Shown here one piece after another: positions 43,316 through 53,000 of a DNA stretch of 56,856 nucleotides (position 1 is its first letter; each line of letters begins with the position of its first letter). This DNA comes from Mycobacterium gordonae (lineage in GTDB: Bacteria; Actinomycetota; Actinomycetes; Mycobacteriales; Mycobacteriaceae). The translations under genes were made by a program, and so were the position numbers. Below the pieces are notes generated by a model. That model worked only from the letters and a program-made list of their open reading frames with translations, ran no database searches and was not told the origin of the DNA. The DNA lies in NCBI RefSeq assembly GCF_002101675.1, contig NZ_LQOY01000238.1:1-56856 (forward strand), in the 5' to 3' direction.

Positions 43316-43320
43316 GCGGC

Positions 43321-44589
43321 CTACCGCTTGCCGGCGTTTCGCTTGCCGGTGGGACGCCGCGCGCCGGTGGGACGCGCCGGGCGGGCACCGGGTGCCGGCT
43401 TGTTGGTGACCACGGGTTTGCTGGCGGTGGCGGCCTCGGTGACCGCTTCCGGGGCATCTGAGTCCTCCCCGGCGTCCCCGTCGGCGGACTCCCTCTTGGC
43501 GGCCGGCTTCTCGGGAAGCGCGCCGGCGCTGCGTCGCCGGAGTACCCGACGGGTGTGCGTGCGCACCAAGTCCGTCCGTTCCCGCAGCGTGACCAGCAGC
43601 GGAGTGGCGAAGAAGATCGAGGAGTAGGTGCCGACCATGATGCCGATGAGCTGTACCAGCGCCAGGTCCTTCAGCGTGCCGACCCCCAGCAGCCAGACCG
43701 CGACGACCATCAGCGCGAGCACCGGCAACACCGAGATGAGGCTGGTGTTGATCGACCGCATGAATGTCTGGTTCACGGCCAGATTGGCCTGTTCGGCGAA
43801 CGTGCGCCGGGTGGTGTGCTGAAACCCGTGCGTGTTCTCTTCGACCTTGTCGAACACGATGACGGTGTCGTAGAGAGAGAAGCCGAGGATCGTCAGCAAT
43901 CCGATCACCGTGGCGGGCGTGACCTCAAAGCCCACCAGCGCGTAGACGCCCGCGGTGACGGTCAGGTCGAAGATCATCGCCGCCAGTGCGGACAGTGTCA
44001 TGTAGCGCTCGTAGCGCACGGTGATGTAGACGGCGACCAGCACCAGGAACACCACCAGAGCGATCACCGCCTTCGTGGTGATCTGGTCTCCCCAGGTTTC
44101 CGACACTGCCGCGTCGCTGATCGCCTTCTTGCTGGGATTGCCATCGGCGCCCTTGGGGTGGAACGCGTCGAACAAGGCGTTGCGCAGCTTCTCAGTCTGC
44201 TCGTTGGACAGGGTCTCCGAACGGATCTGCACGGTGGCCGACGACCCCTTGCCGACGGTGACCACCGATTCGGGGTCTTTGCCGATCGTCTTGTGGAACA
44301 CGTCTTCCACCTGGGTGACCTGGATGGTGCCGCCCGAGCCCGAAGACGGCATCGAGACCGTGGTGCCGCCCTTGAAGTCGATACCGAAGGTGAAGCCGCG
44401 GATCAGGATCGCCAGCACGGCGACGGCCATGATCGCTCCGCTGACGCCGTACCAGAGCTTGCGACGCCCGACCACCTCGAACGCACCGGTGCCGGTGTAC
44501 AGGCGGGACAGGAAACTGTGTTGCTGCGCCGCTGCGGTTTTCGCGTCGTCGTCGAGTTCGATGACTTCGGTGTCCTTGGTTGACGCCAT
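43321..44589 (-). CDS. secF: Protein translocase subunit SecF
   Basis: 422 residues. An N-terminal membrane segment precedes the first external domain with FTFGIDFKGGTTVSMP. Five further segments include VGFEVTPATVIGLLTILGFS with the D-E family motif SLYDTVIVFDKVEENT, then RSINTSLISVLPVLALMVV. SecF works with SecD to drive late steps of Sec-dependent export using the proton gradient. The C-terminal 80 residues are a long Ala/Lys/Arg/Pro-rich cytoplasmic tail ending GKRNAGKR, longer than in E. coli and typical of mycobacteria. It is three bases after secD. Confidence 0.95.
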   Translation of the reverse strand: MASTKDTEVIELDDDAKTAAAQQHSFLSRLYTGTGAFEVVGRRKLWYGVSGAIMAVAVLAILIRGFTFGIDFKGGTTVSMPSSGSGGTIQVTQVEDVFHKTIGKDPESVVTVGKGSSATVQIRSETLSNEQTEKLRNALFDAFHPKGADGNPSKKAISDAAVSETWGDQITTKAVIALVVFLVLVAVYITVRYERYMTLSALAAMIFDLTVTAGVYALVGFEVTPATVIGLLTILGFSLYDTVIVFDKVEENTHGFQHTTRRTFAEQANLAVNQTFMRSINTSLISVLPVLALMVVAVWLLGVGTLKDLALVQLIGIMVGTYSSIFFATPLLVTLRERTDLVRTHTRRVLRRRSAGALPEKPAAKRESADGDAGEDSDAPEAVTEAATASKPVVTNKPAPGARPARPTGARRPTGKRNAGKR

Positions 44590-44592
44590 GGA

Positions 44593-46497
44593 TTAGACCC
44601 GTCCCGTCTTTGCGGCCGAACTTGCCCGCCGTTCGCGGGCGACCTGCTGGACTGCGCCCAGGCCGTTGTAGGCCGGCTTGGCCAGCCGCGCCGACTTGGA
44701 AGCCAGGTACACCAGCGGCCAGGTGACCAGGAACACCACCACGAGGTCGAGGATGGTGGTGAGGCCAAGAGTGAACGCGAACCCCTTCACCTGTCCGATC
44801 GCCAGGAAATACAGCACGGCGGCAGCCAGGAAGGTGACGGCGTTGCCGGACACGATCGTCTTACGGGCCCGCGCCCAACCGCGCGGAACCGCCGACCGGA
44901 ACGAACGGCCTTCGCGTATCTCATCTTTGATGCGTTCGAAGAACACCACGAACGAGTCGGCGGTGGTGCCGATACCGATGATCAGACCCGCGATTCCGGC
45001 CAGGTCCAGGGTGTAGTTGATGTACCGGCCCAGCAGCACCAGGATCGCGAAAACCATTGCGCCCGAAGCGATCAACGACAGCGCAGTGAGCAGTCCGAGT
45101 ACCCGGTAGTACAGCAGCGAGTACACCAGCACCAGCAGCAACCCGATCCCACCGGCAATCAGGCCGGCTCGCAGCGACGTCAAACCCAAAGTGGCGGATA
45201 CGGTTTGGGCCTCCGAGGACTCGAAGGACAGCGGCAGCGAGCCGTACTTCAGCACGTTGGCGAGCTGCTTGGCCGTTGCCGCGCTGAACGGTGGGTCACC
45301 ACCGCTGATCTGGGTGCGCCCGCCCGGAATCGGTTCCCTGATCATCGGTGCGCTGACCACCTGTGAATCCAGCGTAAAGGCCGTCTGGGTGCCGGTATGC
45401 GCGGCGGTGTAGTCGGCCCAGACGTTGGCGGCGGCGCTCTTGAACTGCAAATCCACCACATAGCCCAGGCTGTTCTGGTTCATGCCCGAGGTGGCGTCCT
45501 GGATCTGGTCACCGCTGATGATCGACGGGCCCAGGATGTAGGCGGTCTTGTGGTCGGTCGAGCAGGTGACCAGTGGCAGCTTCGGGTCGTCGTTGCCGGC
45601 CAGGATGTCGTCCTTGTCGCAGCGGCCCGCCTGGATCTGCAGGACGATCTTCTGGATGTAACCGACGGTGCTCTGCCGCAGTTTCTTCTCTTGCGCGATG
45701 CGCTCAGCGAGGTCTTTGCGCGGATCCGGCGCGGCGGGCATCTCGGGTGCCGGTGCCTCACCGGTCGGCGCCGGCGACGGCCCCGGGCTGGGTGCCGGCG
45801 AACCGCTGGGTGCGGGGCTGGGTGCCGGCGAACCGCTGGGCGCGGGGCTCGGCGCAGGCGTGGGGCTGGGCGCAGGCGTGGGGCTGGGCGCCGGATCCTG
45901 CGGATAGGGCCGCGGTTGCCCGCGCGGCGGCGCCGGCGCGCTCGACTGCGGCGGCGCGGGCGCCGGAGCGCCCGGGGCGGGAGCTCCCGGCGCGCCGGGG
46001 GCGGGAGCGACACCGGGCACGCCGGCGGGCGGCGCGCCGGGAGCACCGGGTGCGGGTGCGCCGGGTTCACCACCCGGCGGCTGCTGACCGGGTGTGGGCT
46101 CTTCGGGAGCCTTCTGCGCCGGCACCGAGTCCAGAACCGGCCGGATGTACAGGCGCGCCGTCTGGCCCAGATCACGCGCCTCGTTGCCGTCACTGCCCGG
46201 CACGGTGATGACCAGGTTGTCGCCGTCGACCACCACTTCCGAGCCGGAGACGCCCAGGCCGTTCACGCGGGAGCTGATGATCTGCTGGGCTTGCGCCAGC
46301 GCGTCACGGGTCGGTCGGGAGCCGTCCGGAGTGCGCGCCGTCAGCGTCACGCGGGTGCCGCCCTGCAGGTCAATGCCCAGCTTGGGGGTGGCCTTCTTGT
46401 CCCCGGTGAGAAACACCAGCAGGTAGACGCCGACAAGCATGAGCAGGAACACCGACAGGTAGCGGGCAGGCTGCACCGGCGCCGAAGACGATGCCAC
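44593..46497 (-). CDS. secD: Protein translocase subunit SecD with long Pro/Ala/Ser insert
   Basis: 634 residues. The N-terminal segment (YLSVFLLMLVGVYLLVFLTG) is followed by KLGIDLQGGTRVTLTA, the conserved SecD P1 motif. The membrane half carries TLGLTSLRAGLIAGGIGLLL, LDLAGIAGLIIGIGTTADSF and VFFERIKDEIREGRS. Between about residues 122 and 259 is a low-complexity insert rich in Pro, Ala, Gly and Ser with repeated GSPAPSPAPS units. It is encoded by imperfect 30-bp DNA repeats around 45770-45900. The insert falls in the external P1 domain. The start is GTG at 46497. The gene is first of the secD-secF-lipoprotein-apt run and follows yajC. Confidence 0.95.
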   Translation of the reverse strand: MASSSAPVQPARYLSVFLLMLVGVYLLVFLTGDKKATPKLGIDLQGGTRVTLTARTPDGSRPTRDALAQAQQIISSRVNGLGVSGSEVVVDGDNLVITVPGSDGNEARDLGQTARLYIRPVLDSVPAQKAPEEPTPGQQPPGGEPGAPAPGAPGAPPAGVPGVAPAPGAPGAPAPGAPAPAPPQSSAPAPPRGQPRPYPQDPAPSPTPAPSPTPAPSPAPSGSPAPSPAPSGSPAPSPGPSPAPTGEAPAPEMPAAPDPRKDLAERIAQEKKLRQSTVGYIQKIVLQIQAGRCDKDDILAGNDDPKLPLVTCSTDHKTAYILGPSIISGDQIQDATSGMNQNSLGYVVDLQFKSAAANVWADYTAAHTGTQTAFTLDSQVVSAPMIREPIPGGRTQISGGDPPFSAATAKQLANVLKYGSLPLSFESSEAQTVSATLGLTSLRAGLIAGGIGLLLVLVYSLLYYRVLGLLTALSLIASGAMVFAILVLLGRYINYTLDLAGIAGLIIGIGTTADSFVVFFERIKDEIREGRSFRSAVPRGWARARKTIVSGNAVTFLAAAVLYFLAIGQVKGFAFTLGLTTILDLVVVFLVTWPLVYLASKSARLAKPAYNGLGAVQQVARERRASSAAKTGRV

Positions 46498-46611
46498 GTT
46501 CCTTCTGTCTCCTTATTCGGTCGTGAAGATCCGTCCAGCCCCGGACGAAGCCTCCGAAAAGACTACGTGCCGCGCCGCGACGGGTATCGCGCACGCGGCA
46601 GTCTGGGTAAG

Positions 46612-46968
46612 TCAGGAATCCTTGATGACGCGGCCGGGCTGCGAGTCGCTGGTCTCATCCTCGCCGAGCTCCACTGCGTTGCCCTCGACCTCGTAGTCAT
46701 CGTCGTCGTCGGGCAGGATCCGGTCTCGCACGGCCAGCTTCATCCACGTCGTGACGACGCCGGGTGCGATCTCGAGGTCGACGGTGTCGTCGGTGAAGCT
46801 GACGACGGTCGCTTCCAGTCCGGACGTGGTGTGGACCCGATCCCCCGGCTGCAACGACTCGTGCAGGTCGATGGTGGCCTGCATGGCCTTGCGTTGGCGC
46901 CGCGACGCGAAGTACATGAACCCGCCCATGATGAGCAGGAACGGCAGGAAAAGGACAAAACTCTCCAT
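46612..46968 (-). CDS. yajC: Preprotein translocase accessory protein YajC
   Basis: 118 residues, start at MESFVLFLPFLL. One N-terminal membrane segment (FVLFLPFLLIMGGFMYFASR) is followed by the conserved RRQRKAMQATIDLHESLQPG and DRVHTTSGLEATVVSFTDD of the YajC family. The C-terminus is acidic. It associates with SecDF in the cytoplasmic membrane. It lies 114 bases upstream of secD on the same strand and is divergent from gabT. Confidence 0.93.
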   Translation of the reverse strand: MESFVLFLPFLLIMGGFMYFASRRQRKAMQATIDLHESLQPGDRVHTTSGLEATVVSFTDDTVDLEIAPGVVTTWMKLAVRDRILPDDDDDYEVEGNAVELGEDETSDSQPGRVIKDS

Positions 46969-47171
46969 CAGAACGCCTGTCTTTCGTATCGGTAGTGCTC
47001 GAATAACCCCGCCCAATCCGGGGTTGGGGCCGGTCTGGCCTGGGCGCACTCACGTCGCTAACGGTCCAGTGTGCCATTCCCGCAGGTCGCAAACCGACCG
47101 GCATCGCCAGCTGTTCACCGGCTAGGCTTTCACCTGCGACGTGACCTGCGCGTCCGCGGGAGGAGGAGTCC

Positions 47172-48512
47172 GTGGCCAGCCTCGAGCAGAGCCGTCATCT
47201 GGCCACCGAAATCCCCGGTCCCGCGTCGCTGGAGCTGAACAAGCGGCGGACCGCCGCGGTGTCGCACGGCGTCGGCATCACGCTGCCGGTGTTCGTAGCA
47301 CGCGCCGGCGGCGGCGTCGTGGAAGACGTGGACGGCAACCGGCTCATCGACCTGGGCTCCGGGATCGCGGTGACCACGATCGGCAACGCAGCCCCACCCG
47401 TCGTGGAGGCGGTGCGCCAACAGGTGGCCGAGTTCACCCACACCTGCTTCATGGTGACGCCCTACGAGGGTTATGTCGCCGTGGCCGAGGAGCTGAACCG
47501 GATCACCCCGGGCGACGGCGAGAAGCGTTCGGTGCTGTTCAACTCGGGCGCGGAGGCCGTCGAGAGCTCCATCAAGGTGGCGCGCTCCTATACCGGTAAG
47601 TCGGCGGTGGTCGCGTTCGACCACGCCTACCACGGCCGGACCAACCTGACGATGGCGCTGACCGCCAAGTCGATGCCCTACAAGAGCGGGTTCGGCCCGT
47701 TCGCGCCGGAGATTTACCGCGCCCCGCTGTCCTACCCGTACCGGGATGGCCTGCTCGACAAGGAACTGGCCACCGACGGGGAGAAGGCTGCGGCGCGCGC
47801 CATCAGCGTGATGGACAAGCAGGTAGGCGCACAGAACCTGGCGGCCGTCATCATCGAGCCGATCCAGGGCGAAGGCGGGTTCATCGTCCCGGCCGAGGGA
47901 TTCCTGCCCGCCCTGTTGCGCTGGTGCCGGGAGAACGATGTGGTCTTCATCGCCGACGAGGTGCAAACGGGTTTCGCGCGCACCGGAGCCATGTTCGCCT
48001 GCGAGCACGAAGGCATTCAGCCCGACATCATCGTGACCGCCAAGGGCATCGCCGACGGTCTTCCGCTGTCGGCGATCACCGGCCGGGCCGAGGTCATGGA
48101 CGCTCCGCACGCCGGCGGCCTGGGCGGCACATTCGGCGGCAATCCGGTTGCGTGTGCCGCGGCACTGGCCACCATCAAGACCATCGAATCCGAAGGGCTG
48201 ATCGAGCGGGCCCAGCAGATCGAGCGTCTGGTGACCGAGCCGCTGCTGCGTCTACAAGCCCGCGACGACCGGATCGGTGATGTGCGTGGCCGCGGCGCGA
48301 TGATCGCCATCGAATTGGTGAAGTCCGGCACCGCCGACCCCGACCCGGAGTTGACCTTGCGGGTGGCCACCGCTGCGCATGCCGCCGGGGTCATCGTGTT
48401 GACCTGCGGCATGTTCGGCAACATCATCCGGCTGCTGCCGCCCCTGGCGATCACCGACGAACTGCTGACTGAAGGGGTCGATGTGCTGACGGGGCTGCTC
48501 GCCGACCTGTGA
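47172..48512 (+). CDS. gabT: 4-aminobutyrate aminotransferase
   Basis: 446 residues, class III PLP aminotransferase. It transfers the amino group of 4-aminobutyrate to 2-oxoglutarate, giving succinate semialdehyde. The PLP lysine is Lys291 in VTAKGIADGLPLSA; other landmarks are NSGAEAVESSIKVARSYTG, FDHAYHGRTNLTM, EPIQGEGGFIVP and FIADEVQTGFARTG. The ribosome site GGAGGAGG lies just upstream of the GTG at 47172. The position matches Rv2589. A dispersed palindromic element follows the stop. Confidence 0.94.
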   Translation: MASLEQSRHLATEIPGPASLELNKRRTAAVSHGVGITLPVFVARAGGGVVEDVDGNRLIDLGSGIAVTTIGNAAPPVVEAVRQQVAEFTHTCFMVTPYEGYVAVAEELNRITPGDGEKRSVLFNSGAEAVESSIKVARSYTGKSAVVAFDHAYHGRTNLTMALTAKSMPYKSGFGPFAPEIYRAPLSYPYRDGLLDKELATDGEKAAARAISVMDKQVGAQNLAAVIIEPIQGEGGFIVPAEGFLPALLRWCRENDVVFIADEVQTGFARTGAMFACEHEGIQPDIIVTAKGIADGLPLSAITGRAEVMDAPHAGGLGGTFGGNPVACAAALATIKTIESEGLIERAQQIERLVTEPLLRLQARDDRIGDVRGRGAMIAIELVKSGTADPDPELTLRVATAAHAAGVIVLTCGMFGNIIRLLPPLAITDELLTEGVDVLTGLLADL

Positions 48513-48539
48513 GGCGCGCGGCGGCGGCGCGCCCGCTGC

Positions 48540-48603
48540 GGCGCGAGCGTCCGCAAAATGCCAGCTTTCACGGCGTGTCGGCGGCAACACGCGCACGCTC
48601 GGC
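48540..48603. repeat. Single dispersed copy of the palindromic element that makes the 30815-31729 array
   Basis: GCGCGAGCGTCCGCAAAAT at 48541-48559, then CGGCGTGT (48571-48578), GGCAACACGCGCACGCTCGG (48583-48602). The order and stems match the tandem repeat core: an outer GCGAGCG / CGCTCG stem and an inner GCGTGT / ACACGC stem. The segment between (TGCCAGCTTTCA) and the inner loop (CGGCGGCA) differ. It lies between the convergent ends of gabT and the hydrolase gene and could act as a bidirectional terminator. Confidence 0.75.
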
Positions 48604-48618
48604 CGACCTCGGTCGCGG

Positions 48619-49431
48619 TCAGGCAGGCCGCTGCGCATCCCAGAAGTCGACGAGCGTCCCCGCAATCGTCTTCGCATCAACCAGCAGGGGCGCTACCCGA
48701 CCGCCGCCCATGACCACGTCGGCGTGGGCATTGCGCATGGTGGCGCAGGCAGCCCTGGCCTGGTCCGGAGGCCAACCCTCGTCGTCGTCGTGCGCGGCCA
48801 GCATCAGCGTCGGTGCAGCGATGTGCGGCAGCCGGTCATGCAGGTCCGGCCGCTTGAGCATCATCGAACGCGCGGCGTGATACATACCTGTTCGGTCGGC
48901 CTGACGGAACGACTCCATGACCTCAGCGGAACCATCCGGTCCCAGGAGGGCCCTCGAGAGCGGGTCGCTGATCACTCGCGTGGGCCCGAATAGCCGATAC
49001 AGCGCAACCAGCGGCCAGCCCTTGGTGACTCGGAATCGCCAGTCCACCGCGTGCACCGGAGTGCCGATGGTGGCGAGCGTGCGAATCCGGCGCGGCTGGG
49101 TTGCGGCAAGCAAAATGCCGACGTGTCCGCCCCACGCGTTGCCGACCCAGTCCACCGGCTCGTCGATGCCGAGCCCGTCCAGTACTTCCCCGGCGGCCTG
49201 CGCACATTCGTCGAAGGTGAAGTCCCGGGTAACCGGCGCGCTGCGACCGTGCGACGGCCCGTCGACGGCAACCACCGTGCGTCGCGGCGCTACCTCCCCG
49301 AGCGCGTCGACCAGGGGCGCCCACGATCGGGAATCGAGGAACAGACTGTGCCACAGCACGGTTACCGGACCGCTGCCTTGGCGCTGGACGTGCAATCGAC
49401 CCAACCCGGTGGCCACGAATTCGTCTGTCAT
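48619..49431 (-). CDS. Alpha/beta hydrolase-fold protein lacking the nucleophilic serine
   Basis: 270 residues, start at MTDEFVATGLG, preceded by GAGG six bases upstream; an in-frame ATG four codons earlier (49443) is possible. The fold is clear (TVLWHSLFLDSRSWAPLVDA, VVAVDGPSHGRSAPVTRDF, HIAAPTLMLAAHDDDEGW). The nucleophile elbow, however, reads VGNAWGGHVG: the codon where GxSxG has Ser is GCG (Ala). The usual oxyanion HG is HS. It may be a non-hydrolytic member, a lyase-type enzyme or a ligand-binding protein. It is divergent from a MarR gene, with paired operator-like repeats between them. Confidence 0.83.
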   Translation of the reverse strand: MTDEFVATGLGRLHVQRQGSGPVTVLWHSLFLDSRSWAPLVDALGEVAPRRTVVAVDGPSHGRSAPVTRDFTFDECAQAAGEVLDGLGIDEPVDWVGNAWGGHVGILLAATQPRRIRTLATIGTPVHAVDWRFRVTKGWPLVALYRLFGPTRVISDPLSRALLGPDGSAEVMESFRQADRTGMYHAARSMMLKRPDLHDRLPHIAAPTLMLAAHDDDEGWPPDQARAACATMRNAHADVVMGGGRVAPLLVDAKTIAGTLVDFWDAQRPA

Positions 49432-49445
49432 GAAAGACCTCATTT

Positions 49446-49479
49446 ACTTCGGAAACCGAAACTTCGGTAACCGTAGTAT
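49446..49479. promoter_or_regulatory. Paired MarR-type operator repeats and -10 element
   Basis: ACTTCGGAAACCG (49446-49458) and ACTTCGGTAACCG (49461-49473) are direct repeats 15 bases apart. Each contains a near-symmetric CGGWAACCG, and TTCGG-AAA-CCGAA forms an inverted repeat at 49448-49460. A -10-like TAGTAT follows at 49474-49479, 11 bases before the MarR start. The repeats cover its -35 region and also the hydrolase start region, so one regulator could control both genes. Confidence 0.7.
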
Positions 49480-49490
49480 CTTCGAGAACC

Positions 49491-49955
49491 ATGGCGACGT
49501 CAAGAGACCTGCGCACGGACCGGCAAGCGGTCGGCCAGCTGCTGGTGCGGCTGACGCGGCAGTTCCGCGCCGATCTGGCCGCGCCCCACGCCGAGCAGGG
49601 CTACGGCGACATCCGCGATCCGCACCTGCAGATCTTCGGCAACATAAGAATGGGCGGCATCCGCCTCACGGAACTGGCCGCGCGAGCGCAGCTGAGCCTG
49701 GCGGCGACGTCGGAACTGGTGAACGACCTCGCGTCGCTGGGTTATCTGACCCGCCGCCCCGACCCGAAGGACGGCCGCGCCAAACTCATCGACCTCACCG
49801 AACGTGGCCGACGGTTGCTCGCCGATGCCGGTGACCGGGTTGCCGACATCGAGGCACGATGGTCGCAGTTGGTAGGGGCCGCCGACTTCGCGCACATGTG
49901 CGCCACCATGCAACGGCTGCTTGACATGCTGGACCCTGAGGACTCTCGCGCCTGA
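49491..49955 (+). CDS. MarR-family transcriptional regulator
   Basis: 154 residues. The winged helix is visible in GGIRLTELAARAQLSLAATS, ELVNDLASLGYLTRRPDPKD and GRAKLIDLTERGRRLLADAG, the standard MarR recognition helix and wing. N- and C-terminal helices would form the dimer interface. Such regulators respond to small aromatic or acidic ligands. It is divergent from the hydrolase-like gene, with operator-type repeats in the shared 59-base gap, and is followed by car. It may control the hydrolase, itself and possibly car. Confidence 0.88.
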   Translation: MATSRDLRTDRQAVGQLLVRLTRQFRADLAAPHAEQGYGDIRDPHLQIFGNIRMGGIRLTELAARAQLSLAATSELVNDLASLGYLTRRPDPKDGRAKLIDLTERGRRLLADAGDRVADIEARWSQLVGAADFAHMCATMQRLLDMLDPEDSRA

Positions 49956-50094
49956 GCCCGGTGGCGCAATTCACAGACAACATGCAGCGGTTCTTCATTG
50001 AGGAATATCTTTACTTTAGCTAACGTTCTTTCTATCAGCGCAATGTCGCGCCACCTAGATTTCATTCTCCCCTTCATTTCAAAGAGGATCTGAT

Positions 50095-53000
50095 ATGTCG
50101 CCCACCCAAGAAGAGCGGATCGCCCGCCGCGCCGAGGAACTTGCCGCCACCGACCCCCAATTCGCGGCCGCAAAGCCGGACCCCGTGGTGGCCGAGGCAT
50201 TGGAGAACCCGGATCTGCTACTCCCGCAGGTCATTCAGACCGTGGTCGACGGCTACGCCGACCGTCCGGCCCTAGGCCAGCGCGCCGCCGAGTTCGTCGC
50301 GGACCCGACAACCGGCCGCACCTCGCTGAACCTGCTCCCCCGATTCGAGACCATCACGTACCGCGAGCTCGGCGACCGGATCGCGGCGTTCGGACGCGCC
50401 CTGGCCGTCGAGACCGTGCAATCCGGCGACCGCGTGTGCGTCCTGGGCTTCAACAGCGTGGACTACACCACCATCGACATGGCGCTGGGTCAGATCGGAG
50501 CCGTCTCGGTGCCGTTGCAGACCAGCGCGGCGATCGCCCAGCTGCAACCGATCGTCGCCGAAACTGAGCCAAGCCTCCTGGCGGCGAGTGTCAACCAGCT
50601 GGCCGACGCGGTCGAGCTGATCCGCGGGGCCGCCCAGGCGCCCGGGAGGCTGGTGGTGTTCGACTACCACCCGCAGGTCGATGACGAACGCGAAGCGCTA
50701 GAAGGTGCCGCGGCCGCTCTGGCGGGCACCGGTGTGGTCGTCGAGACACTCAACGACGTGCTGCAGCGCGGCGCCGCTGCGCCGGCCCAGCCGCATCCGG
50801 AGTTGGCCGAGGACGCACTGGCCCTGCTGATCTACACCTCCGGCAGCACCGGCGCCCCCAAGGGCGCGATGTACCCGCAGCGCAATGTCGGCAAGATGTT
50901 CCGCCGGTCCGCCAAGAACTGGTTCGGACCCACCGCGGCGTCGATCACCCTCAACTTCATGCCGATGAGCCATGTCATGGGACGCGGCATCCTGTACGGC
51001 ACGCTCGGCAACGGCGGCACCGCCTACTTCGCCGCCAAGAGCGACCTGTCGACGTTCCTGGAAGACCTGGCGCTGGTGCGGCCCACCGAGATGAACTTCG
51101 TCCCGCGCATCTGGGAGACCTTGTACGGCGAGTTCCAGAGCGAGGTGGACCGCCACCTGCTGGACGGCGGCGACCGCGCGGCGGTCGAGGCCGAGGTGCT
51201 GGTCGACCAGCGGGAGAACCTGCTCGGCGGCCGGTTCATTTTCGCGATGACGGGCTCGGCACCCATTTCACCGGAGCTGAAGAAGTGGGCGGAGTCGCTG
51301 CTGGAAATGCACCTCCTGGACGGCTACGGCTCCACCGAAGCCGGCATGGTGCTGTTCGACGGTGAGGTGCAACGTCCGCCGGTGATCGACTACAAGCTGG
51401 TCGACGTGCCGGACCTGGGCTACTTCACCACCGACCAGCCCCACCCGCGGGGCGAGCTGCTGCTCAAGACCGAGAACCTGTTCCCCGGCTACTACAAGCG
51501 CCCCGAGATCACGGCAGGCGTATTCGACGAGGACGGGTACTACCGGACCGGCGACGTCGTGGCCGAGATCGCCCCGAACCAGGTGCGCTACGTCGACCGC
51601 CGCAACAATGTGCTCAAGCTCGCCCAGGGCGAATTCGTCACCGTCGCCAAGCTGGAAGCCGTCTTCGGCAACAGCCCGCTGATCCGGCAGATCTACGTCT
51701 ACGGCAACAGCGCCCACCCCTACCTGCTGGCAGTGGTGGTACCGACCGAGGACGCATTGGCTGCGCACGGCGTCGAGCCGCTGAAGCCGATGATCGCCGA
51801 GTCGCTGCAGACCGTCGCGAAAGAGGCCGGTCTGCAGTCCTACGAAGTGCCGCGGGACTTCATCATCGAGACCACTCCGTTCACTCTGGAGAACGGTCTG
51901 TTGACCGGCATCCGCAAGCTGGCGTGGCCGAAGCTGAAGGCACACTACGGCGAGCGCTTGGAGCAGCTGTACGCCGACCTGGCCGCCGGCCAGGCCAACG
52001 AGCTGAGCGAACTGCGCCGCGGCGGGGCCGACGGGCCGGTGCTCGAGACGGTGAGCCGGGCCGCGGCCGCCATGCTGGGCACCGCGCGCAGCGACCTGTC
52101 CCCGGAATCGCACTTCACCGACCTCGGTGGAGACTCGTTGTCCGCGTTGACCTTCGCCAACCTGCTGCAGGAGATCTTCGCGGTTGAGGTGCCGGTGGGC
52201 GTCATCGTCAGCCCGGCCAATGACCTGCAGGCGCTGGCCGGCTACATCGAGGCCGAGCGTCAGCCCGGCTCAAAGCGTCCGACCTTCGCCTCGGTGCACG
52301 GCCGGGACACCGTCGAGGTGCACGCCGCCGACCTCACGCTGGACAAGTTCATCGACGCCGACACCCTGGCGACGGCGGCCGGCCTTCCGGCGCCGAGCGA
52401 CCAGGTGCGCACCGTGTTGCTGACCGGAGCGACCGGCTTCCTGGGCCGGTATCTGGCGCTGGAATGGCTGCAGCGGATGGCGCTGGTGGACGGCAAAGTG
52501 ATCTGCCTGGTCCGCGCGAAGACGGACGAGGACGCTCGCGCCCGTTTGGACAACACGTTCGATAGCGGCGACCCCAAGCTGCTGGCGCACTACCGGGAGT
52601 TGGCCGCCAAGCACCTCGAGGTGCTCGCGGGTGACAAGGGCGAGGCCGACCTCGGGCTCGACCGCGCCACCTGGCAGCGGTTGGCCGACACCGTCGACGT
52701 GATCGTCGACCCGGCGGCCCTGGTCAACCACGTGTTGCCCTACAGCCAGCTGTTCGGACCGAACGCGCTGGGTACCGCGGAGCTGATCCGGTTGGCGCTG
52801 ACCGCCAAGATCAAGCCCTTCAGCTACACCTCGACGATCGCAGTCGGCGGCGGAATCGCGCCGGGTGAGTTCACCGAGGACGCCGACATCCGCCAGATCA
52901 GCGCTACCCGCCAGATCGACGACGGGTACGCCAACGGCTACGCGAACAGCAAGTGGGCCGGCGAGGTGCTGCTACGCGAAGCACACGACCTGTGTGGCCT

